Shown here: positions 12,501-22,500 of the stretch, in pieces
How positions within the stretch are numbered: the first letter of the stretch is position 1
Layout: every line of letters starts with the position of its first letter
NCBI GenBank assembly: GCA_031763025.1
Contig: JASSKH010000005.1
Coordinates: forward strand, 7,603,570 to 7,667,569
Direction of reading: 5' to 3'
Origin: Macrocystis pyrifera
Taxonomy: Eukaryota; Sar; Phaeophyceae; Laminariales; Laminariaceae
Length of the DNA: 64,000 nucleotides
Notes under the pieces: generated by a model
Told to the model about the DNA's origin: nothing
The model's input: only the letters and a program-made list of their open reading frames with translations
Databases searched by the model: none
Position numbers and translations under genes: made by a program

Positions 12501-15432
12501 CTAGCCTACAGCCCCCCCCGCCGCCGTCTCTCACCCCCACCCCCCCCTCAACCCTCCCTCCCTCCCTCCCTCCCTCCCTCCCTTCTTCCTCGCCTGGTCT
12601 CCGGAGTTGGCCCCGGTTCCCGCGCCTCCATCCGCCCCTCCGCCGCCACCCCCAACATAGGCGGGAGAGGGTACGTCGCTGCCGCTGCTGCCCCCCCGCC
12701 AGGGGAGGAGCCGATCAGCCGCGGCACCCGCAGCGCCCCCGAGCTGGGGTTCGGCATGAGGCCGAGAGCGGAGCGAGAAGCGGTGAAACCCTTCTCGCAG
12801 TTCGTCGCGCGCTTGAGGGCGTTCCTGTACGGTTGGGTATACGGCGGAGGGTATACGGTGGGTAAATAGGTACGCGGGTGCACGGGGTGGGGTATACGGT
12901 GGGTACGGAACGGGTACATGGTGGGTATACGGCGGGTATATGGTGGGTACACGGTGGGTGTTGGTGTTGGTGGTTGATTGTGGCCTTTTCTTTGACGATA
13001 CTGCCGAAAAAAAAGGGCAAAAAAAACGTTGAAGGAAAAAAAACATGCAAAAAAAAAAAATCTAAAAACATCCAGGTACCTAGGTATAACAAGACATCGA
13101 TCTTATCACAGCTGGTGCTTTCGAAATTTAATAAATGTTTGTATGTATGCTATGCGTTCATAGGGTACATCCGTGTACCTAGTGTACCTACCATACCAAG
13201 GCATTCTGTCCCAAAATATGAATAGGAGAACATGAGGACAGTTCCAACAGTCCCAGACGATTCAATCGGTTCCTACGGTACATTACCTGACAGCGTGGTG
13301 TGCAACAAAATCGTTTTCGATATACCCTGGTACATAACAAGAGGCACGTCGGCAAATAAATCAGCGACTGATACGGTACGAGCGCACCAGTCTGAAATTA
13401 CGTGTACCTGAGCTGGTCCAGCACCGCGCGCAAGGCCGCCCTGTCTGTGTTTGACACCTCGAATCGGACATCGGGGTTGGACAGAAACTCGGGGAGGGGG
13501 GAGTCCGACGTGTCCGAGTCAAGCCCCTCGTTCTCAGGAACCTGCCACCCCCCAAATCGGCCAGAAAGGGGAACAATAATCAAGAAAGCGAAGAGGCAGA
13601 GAGATGAGGCGACACAATTGAGCCAATCAAAACGACAGGAACAAAAAAAAAAAACAAAAGAAGCCAATCAAAACGACAGGTAACAAAAAAAAAGAAGTAC
13701 CGCTCGTGAAAAACGCGTCCCAACAGCCGCAGCAGGGGCACAGCACTGACGAACAAAACGAGGAGGGGAAACAAAAGGCGACAGAAGCGATTATGACAAG
13801 AACAAATACAAAGAACGAAAAAAAAACGCCTTCTAAACATTTCAGCGGCAGCAGCAGTGCAAGCTCATTTCCCGTTTCTTGACTGTATCAGGATTTTGCT
13901 CGTGTTTTGTGTTGACATGCCATCACCCCCCGAAAAAAACAGCAGTTTACAGCAGAAAAAAAGACCTGAAATCGGCTGGATGATGTGAAAAAGCTTCTTC
14001 CGAAAAAAAAAAAAAAAACGAAAACTCCAGCGTATATCTTCTCCCCAAAAAATGCTGTATCCGCATTAGCTCGCGTTATATTTATTTACATGCGATCATC
14101 CGAAAATAAAATCCAGCTAAGATTCACCTGAAATCGTCGACTGATGATGTCAAGTGAGTGAGGAGGCTTCTTCCATGGAAAAAAAAAAAAAAAAACAAAA
14201 AAAAAAAAGACCCTCCGCAAAAAAAAGGGACCGAAAAACAAAAAAAAAGCGGGAAGAAGACGCCTGCAAAAAGAAACTTTGCTGACAACAACGCTATAAC
14301 TTTCGATGCTCTCGCAATCAGCAGAGTTCGCCACTTAGTCGACACTAGTACGGTCGAAGCGCGCTGCCTGCGTAGGAGAGAAAGTGACTACAGCAGCACC
14401 GACCCCTTTAGCGCAACAAACTGCAGTCCCGTTTGGGGGACAAACCACTCGAAAGTCCAAGTACTTTTGTCCCCAAAACGAGACTGCGGTACTAAAAACG
14501 GTGAACGACGCTAACCAATGGCATGATGGAGTCTGATCCACATGAGAGTAGGGATAGTTCCATTCGTATGGTGGTACAGAGCAGTCACCCTCAACTATAG
14601 TGCTGAAACCTGGTCAACTTCTCTCCTGTCATCACATGCCTCATTCCCTGAGAAATGGCCCCCGTGGTCAACAAGCAGATACCTGGTACCTGGCGCAAGG
14701 TTGTATCATACGTGTACCACATCGGGTGAAAAATGCCCAACAAAAAAAACAAAAAATGCACCTGAAACTGCACGCTTTTCCGCCCGCCTTTCGGCCGGTT
14801 CGTAGGCATAAGCAGAGAAACCCTCGGCATCGTCGGTAGCGTCGAAGCCTTCTTCAAAGTCCGCGCCTCCACCGCCGTCGCCTCCGCGGCCGCCGCTCCC
14901 GCCGCAACAGCCGCCGCCGCTGCAGCCGGACCAGCAACAACAGCTGCTGCAGCACCACCACCACCATCTGCTGTCCCCTTACCCTTACCTGCCTTCAGGA
15001 CGCCGCCACCGCTGGAACCATCCCCTCCCCCCGCCGCGCTGCCGCCATTCGCCATCTGAACTATCTTCACTGACTCCACCAACGTCACAGACTTCTCTTT
15101 ACCCTTTCCTCCAGCCCCTGCCCCCTCTAGCAGAGGCCCGTTCCCGGCAGACTTCGCCTTGGAAGTCACCACGGCTGGTCGCAGCGTCGACAGCGCCCCT
15201 TTCCCACAAAAGTCTGTTCCCCCCTTCCCCCACCGCTTCCCTCTTCCTTCTTCGACTCTTTCCGCCTGCCGGAGGTTCGACAAACGACACCCCCCCGCCG
15301 CCCCCGCCTTCCCCGCCTTCCCCAACGCCTCCGCCACCGGGCGGAAAGGCGGCGGCGCCGAGGAAGGCTTGACCTTTTTCTCCGGCGACCCTTCCCCCCC
15401 CCCTCCTCGCCGTCAGACGCACGGTCATCATC

Positions 15433-15464
<32 letters not shown>

Positions 15465-18400
15465 CACCATCATCATCATCGTCAACGTCGTCGTCATCAT
15501 CATCGTCGTCGTCTTCGTCGCTGTCGTCGCTGTCTTCCAACGACTCGCTGTCGGACCACTCGTCCGACCCGCCGCTGTCGCGTCTTCCCGAGGAAGAGAG
15601 GCCGCTCCCGCCGGCTCCGTCTCCGCCTTGCTCGCCGTCGCGGCTTCCTCTCCTGCCAGAGCCGGCTGCGCGCACACATCGAACGCCCATGCAGGGTTTC
15701 GAGGACGAATTAAAGGCGTTACATGTGCAAGTATATATATATATACAGGTCCAGCGCAATGAATTGTACCGTACCTGATATAACACATACTAGCCTGTAT
15801 ATCAATACGTGCTGCACCCACATTTCGGGTATAAAGTACTTGGAATTAGTGTAGGACAGGGAAGACTTTGGGCACCGTTCAGAAGCAGTAGGACCCCCCC
15901 CCCCGCCGCCACAACCTCTCTCCTCCGCCTACAAAACCAACCCACCCACCCACAAGACCCCAACCCCGAGCCCGCCCCGCCCATATTTTCGCTTACCACC
16001 GTTAACCGTACGGGTCGAGATCCGCATCAAAAACTTCCGGCCTCTGGCCGCGAGTCCGGAGAGGCTTTCCCCCCTCAGCCCCGCCCGACTGTCTCCCGGC
16101 GCCAGATCGTCCAGGAAGTCTTCCTGGTCGTCATCATCGTCGGCATCATCGTATCCCTGCTGAGTCCTCGACGCGTCGTTGTAGCTCTGGGAGCGCTTGA
16201 ACAAGCCCTTCCTCTTGCTGGAGCGCCCAAAACAAAGCAAGACAACAACAGCAACAACACCGACCGACAGCAGTAGGTGCCCACACAAAAAAGGAAAACC
16301 AAGCCAAAACAACACGGAAAAAAAAAAAAAAAAAAAAATAGCGAAAAGAGGAAGGAAGGGAGGAAGAGGAATAGGGGGAAGGAAAAAGAGGCAGAGGGAA
16401 GGGGGGGGGGGGGGAGTTAGAGAGAGGGGGAGAGAAATAATGCGAGAGAAAGAGAGCGAGAGCAGAGATTCGAAGAGAGCGACAGAAACCGGCGGCGGAC
16501 AGAGCGAGATACACGAGAAAAATAATAGCAGAGGTGGGGTCCACAAGCAACGTGGGCCACGGGAGGGCTGGCCGGCGGGATGCACCTACCTACAGCAGTA
16601 GACACCAAGGATGTTCACAGCATGTCCCTGACGACACAAACCGCTACCTACTCCTGCCACACCGCCTAGGCTCTTGCCCCATTGCTGCCCAACCCAATCC
16701 CTCCACCCTACCTCCGTCTCGAAAGGGATGCGTGGTCAACGAACGAATGACTATTACGGGGGACTGTAGTAAACAGGACCAAATATTCTTAATAAAAATA
16801 GGTAAATATATAGGTTCTTGTGTGTACTGTAGGTCCTATTTAATATGCCCCCCCCCGTAATAGGGCAAAAGCAACTAATGCGGCCCCCACCACCCTTCAC
16901 CCTTACCTCCCTCACGCCCACCCCAACACCCACCACACCCCGGCCTCACGTACTCACCCCCGCCAACCCCACCCAAACCCCAACTCTTACCTCTTCATGT
17001 CCTGGACGTTGCTTATCGCATCGATGCTGGAGGCCCTGGTGATGCGTGTAGCCTTCGCCTGTTCCCGTGCTTGCTCTCGCATTTTGCGGAGGTGCTCCCA
17101 CAGAAACTCTTTGGTGGCGCGGTCAGCCAGCGTGAGGTGGAGACCCTTCGAACCCAGGGAGAGGGATAGGCTGCGCTCGCCCTGAGCCACAACCTGTAGT
17201 ACACCCGGACAGGAGGCAGGGAACCCCGGAAAGTAACGTGTGAGGAGGGGGAGGGGGGGGGACAAGGAGGGGCGCGCGCGCGGGCGCGCGGGGGGGGGGG
17301 GATGCTGACTAGTTTCTCGTCTTAAGTTGTTTGACCGTTGACGACGCATCTCCTTCGAGACGGAGCGAGGTGTACTCAATTGTCATGCATGGCCGTAGTC
17401 ATTCAAGACCGTAGACCCTCGCATCTCTACAATGCCGTGACTGAGCACGTCGAGTTTTTCACCGGGGGACGGGGGACGAGGTGACTCCAGTGTGAGGCGG
17501 AGAGGGGGGGGGGGGTACTCATTTGTTGCATGCCGTAGTCATTTGACGATTGACGACGCATGCCTTTCGAGACGGAGCACGGGGGGGGGGGGGGGGGGGG
17601 GGATGAATGAGAGGTGGGGTTCGTGTGAGGCAAAGCCTCGGTCACTCAGGGGAGGAAAACAGGCACGAGCGGGGGGGGGGGAGGGGTGGGGTCTGTCTCC
17701 ATGTAGGGGGGGCGGAGGGTGCAAGCAAGGAAAGTCCCCTTCTCTCCACAAATAGGGCGGCTGTTTTTTAGGTAAGCCTCTCGCCGCGCGGGAACAATGA
17801 GGGCTTGGTCTTTCCTCAATATGGCGAAATGTATACCTAGTACAAAAAAAAAAAAAAAATCAAGCACTCGTACATACGGCGGTACCCACACATGGGTGCA
17901 ACCGGGAGTAAAAAGGGGGAGCCGCATTTTCCCTATATGCATGTGACTAAGTTGAGTAAAAAAAAAACTTGCCCAAAATAAAAAAGCTTCGATTCCTGAT
18001 TCCACGTGCTTTCTCCGCGAAGCGTCCGCGCATACGGTCGTAGACAATACGAGTTCATGGATCCAGGATTTGACACAAGCTTGGTTCCAGCAAATTTTAG
18101 TTCATATCCCATGTACAAAAACAATAAAAACCAACATAATGTGTTGATTCTCCACAAGACGTGCGTCGCGCCAAAGGTATTGGAGAAAAAAAAAAAAAAA
18201 AAACTCGGATTTGGCACCGACCGTCCACTAAACAGCAATACGTATCGTAGTTGCAGCCAACTCACCGCCGTGAGTTCGCTGAGGGGGAAAATCTTGGACT
18301 GCGAGCGGAACATGCGCTTCTCCGGGTTGACGAGCTCGATAGTGTCCCCGCGAACGAAAAGCCTCCTTATCTCCGTCTTTCCCGCCATGCTCCTCTTCCG

Positions 18401-19453
18401 GACCTTGACCTGAAAAAAAAACACACACACACGAGTCCGTCAACCCGTCGGCCGGCGCAACTACACAGGTCTCATTCTTACTCTTACAACACTATTACGG
18501 GTGTCCATTCTTAATAGGACCTACGGTATACATAAAAACCTACCAGGGTATATATTTCCTATTTTTACTAACAATATTTGGTCCTGTTTACTACGGCCCC
18601 CCCGTAACAGACGCCAAAATTAGACCCAGGTATGGAGCAGCAGCAGCAGCAGCAGCAGCAATCTGCGGGGGCAAGTAAGAACCGATTTGTTTACCGGATC
18701 AGACGCGTGGTAAGATTAACACATTCATCACACGTGTGATAAGATGACACGTTTATCACACGGTGTGATAAGATAACACGTTAGGGTTAGGGATAGGATG
18801 ACACGTTTATCACACGTGTGACAAGGATCACAGGTTCATCACACGTGTGATAGGATTATCACACAGGATTATCACACGTGTGATAGGATGACACGATTAT
18901 CACAACGTGAGATAAGATAAAACGTTTATCACACGACGTTTTATCACACGTGTGATGAGATAAGCACGTTTATCACAACGTGTGAGAAGATAACACGCTA
19001 TCACACCGGGTGATGAGGAAACACACACCCCGGGATAAATTTCAGAGCCGATTTTGTGCAAAACCACGGGGGGGGGGGGGGGGGGGGGGGGGGGGTTGGG
19101 CGCACCCAACCAAAATGATGGCTATGGCGGGGGCCGTTCTTCAAGGGTACACAAAAACATTGTGCTTGGTGCCAACTATACGTACCAGGTTATAATACCC
19201 GGGTACAATACAGCACACAAACAGAGCGTCATAATAGAATGCCAGCACGCTATCAACCCTCCTGGGGAATTCAGGGGCAAAAATTGGCCAGAGAAAAAGC
19301 AGTACAGGCACACAGCAGCAGTCACCTGCTGTGTGATTGAGAGATCGTGTACACCAGGCACATACCGGTACAAGGTAGAGGACACCGCTATATACAAAAG
19401 CCCTATCGAGTCATGCCCTTCGACAACCCTGAGTGTCAGCGGGCGCGGGCACG

Positions 19454-19520
<67 letters not shown>

Positions 19521-22500
19521 AACACTGGATTTTATAGCTTGAGAACATGAGAAGTAGTTGAGAAAAAACCGACTAAGCGACTAACTTCTTCACTTCGTAA
19601 AATATTTCAAGTCTGATCGGCTCAAAAACTACGTACTCCTCAACAGCAACCGGACGCGTTTACGCTTGATAAGATCGAACGAGTACAGCCGGAGTTGCAG
19701 CAAAAGCAATCTATTTACCGCGGATTCTTTCGCTTCAAAGGATTGTTTTTGCCGTACCTCCGGCTATACTGGTTCGATTTTATTCAAAGTAAGTGCGTTC
19801 GGTTGCTGTTGAGGAGTACGTAGTTTTTGAGCCGATCAGACTTGAAATATTTTACGAAGTGAAGAAGTTAGTCGCTTAGTCGTTTTTTTCTCAACTACTT
19901 GTCATGTTCTCAAGCTATAAAATCCAGTGTTAGCAACAGCTACTGTCTTGTTTTTGCCTTGACAGGATTCGCAGGGGAAAATAGGTTATGGGGTGGTCTT
20001 CTGATAAGCCCGCCAAAACTCCAAATGGGCTGTCAAAGGATAGCTTACCACATACCTGGTACCCTGGTAGTCGAGAAAATCGCTAAGGGTCACTAACTGT
20101 GTACGGGATCAGTAGTTCCACCATGTATGGAGGCGTTTTCCACTAGGGTTCATCTCGAAACAAAAAAAAAATGTATTCTCTACGCATAGAACCTGGTATG
20201 GATAATACACATCCCTGTACAATTACAAGAAAAATTCAACCCCAACCCTACGCCAATCAAACCCAGTCAACGATTGGTATAACTCTATGTCGCCTCAACG
20301 ATTGGTATAACTCTATGTAGCCTCTTTGTCTCGTATGATACAGGGAAGTATATACAATACACAAGATGGGAAAATGGAGGAAGGATTAAAAAAAAAAAAA
20401 ACACAGCAGGAACTAATGCTGTACCGCATATACCTACCTACCTACCTACCTACCTACCAGGTACATACCAGGAAAAAAGTTCAGTTCCTCGACGGACAGA
20501 AATAAGGGTTAACCGAACAACAAACAACGCACGACACACAACAAACCTGTGGTAGCTTCGATGGATGAAGATGACAAAGCGACGCGAGTGCCCTCCGTAA
20601 GCAACCATGCAAAATACGGGAGAGAACAAAAACGAGTGTCCAATGTCCAACCGGCAATACCAACTATCGATGTATTCGTACGATATAATACACCTGGTCC
20701 AAAAGAGCACGGGTGTGAAACACATAAATATAACTCAACGACAACGAGAACCCGTTCGAACCGGGGGACAGGGGATAGAAGAGCAGGACGAAAGTCTGCA
20801 CTGGGGGGGGGGGGGGGGAGGGGGGGTGTACTCGATAAGAGAGATGTACTCGATCTCATGCATGGCCGTAGTCGTATGAGGGGGGGGGGGGCGGGGGGTG
20901 GGGGGGGGGACTCACCCCTCGTTCCAGGTTCGGCGGGTACGGTTCCGGTTCCATCTCCTCCTCGACGCCGGGCGCGATCGAAAAATTCTGTACGGGGGGG
21001 AAAGGCAGGGGTGGGTGAGTAGGTGGGTTGAGCAGAGAACGGGGGAGAGAGATCTGTTGGGAAAAAAACGAACACGAATCAACGAAAAAAAATGAAAAAA
21101 AAAAAAAAAAAAATGCCAAAACGAAAAATGTGTAAATAATTGCCGAAACGAAAACCGAGGGACGACATAAAACACATACTACTTTAGGTATAAAATAACA
21201 TGACAACAAAAACGACAGAACGAGAACGAACAAACGATTCATGAGAAGTTAAAATCAGCGAAAGATGAACAAAATATTCGGCTCGTGTGACTGAAAAAAA
21301 AAAAAAAACGAGAGCAGGAAATAACGGAACAAAAAATCTGGCGGTTGGTTGGGCTGGGAAGCAAAAAAAAAAGAGAGAAGAAACGACTCCCCGAGCAACC
21401 GGTCTGGAGAAGGAGACCGGACAAGAGCAGTCCCTAACCGTACCCCGAAAGAAACCACACGGTTCCAGGTACCTACAACACACAAGCAAAACGACAAAAA
21501 AAACCCGGCGCCAAAACGTTTCACGAGCCGAGCAAGCACGGGGGGCGTGCGTGCATGTGTGCGTGGCGTGACACCAAAATAAACTGAAGATGCGGAGGGG
21601 CAGGTATGATACGAGTCAAAGGATCTCTTCCAGCCCACACAAGAGGTGCATCAGACCCGCCCTACCCCACCGTAGGGCAAAGGGTGGCTTGGGGCAGGGT
21701 TGGGGTAGGGGTGGGGTGGGGTAGGGTAGGGGTAGGGTGGGGTTGGGGTTAGGAGTAGGGTTCGGGTAGGGTTGGGGTAGGGTTGGGGCAGGGTTGGGGT
21801 AGAGGGTTGGGGTAGGCTAGGGTCGGGGTGGGGTAGGGTAGGGCAGAGTTGGGTTGGGGTGGGGCAGGGTCTGGGTAGGGTTTGGGTAGGGTAAGGTTGG
21901 GGTGGGGGTGTAGGGGGCACAATGAAAGGAGTCCTATGACGTTCAGCACTAACAGTAAGTAGCACGCAGTGCCCAGACTCGTACTACCGAATTGCGTCGC
22001 CTCGGACGCCGCTCATCGAAACCTTCACACGCTTGTTCTCCGCTTATCAAGGGTACCGAACAAAAACACGCAAGCGCTTCGTGATCAATAAACAAGTAGA
22101 AAGTATACATAGCTGGTACGAAGCACACCACTAATGTCAGGACCAAAAACAAGTATCGACGTGAATAAATATAAACAACATAAAACACCGACACCATCAT
22201 GCCCCAGGTATACAAACAGTAGTACCTGCATTGTGTGCAATGTATTGAGTGATACGTTGTTGTCACTGTTTTCCCCGCATTTTTTAGACGGCTGCAAATG
22301 AGTGGGGGAATATGAGAGCAGTGGTAGGTAGTTCTGTTAATCATGAAAAAAAAAAGCGCGCGCCATGCACCTTTACCATCTTAACCCCTTTTAGTACCGC
22401 AGTCCCGATTTGGGGACAAACCAGTCAAATTCCAAGTGATTTGTCCCCTAAACGGGACTGCGGTACTAAAAGAGTTAACGTGGGTATAAGCGAAATTCAT

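Larger units (their letters stand above)
16218..16990. other. Intron with D repeat and MITE-A
   Basis: Purine-rich tract 16,320-16,480; D-subfamily fragment and MITE-A follow. No exon seen. Confidence 0.55.
17194..18265. other. Intron with C/D repeats and poly-A
   Basis: Minus-oriented C and D repeats occupy 17,285-17,602; A-runs occur at 17,843 and 17,957. No exon seen. Confidence 0.55.
18410..20915. other. Intron: MITE-A, CACACGTGTG array, CAG array, 411 bp palindrome
   Basis: No exon seen. Repeats are listed separately. A 28 bp near-exact tandem duplication (ACGATTGGTATAACTCTATGT) is at 20,267-20,321, and a TACC array at 20,430-20,458. Confidence 0.6.

Noticed and set aside
12365..12869. 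Two overlapping plus-strand Pro/Ser frames of 166 codons
   Set aside because: Both are products of C-rich low complexity, and the 3' part is antisense to the 12.65-12.82 kb exon.
18266..18409. Sm/LSm-like reading of the FVRGD..ELVNP exon
   Set aside because: The phase-matched next exon supplies PH-type strands and a terminal helix with Trp, which an Sm fold lacks.
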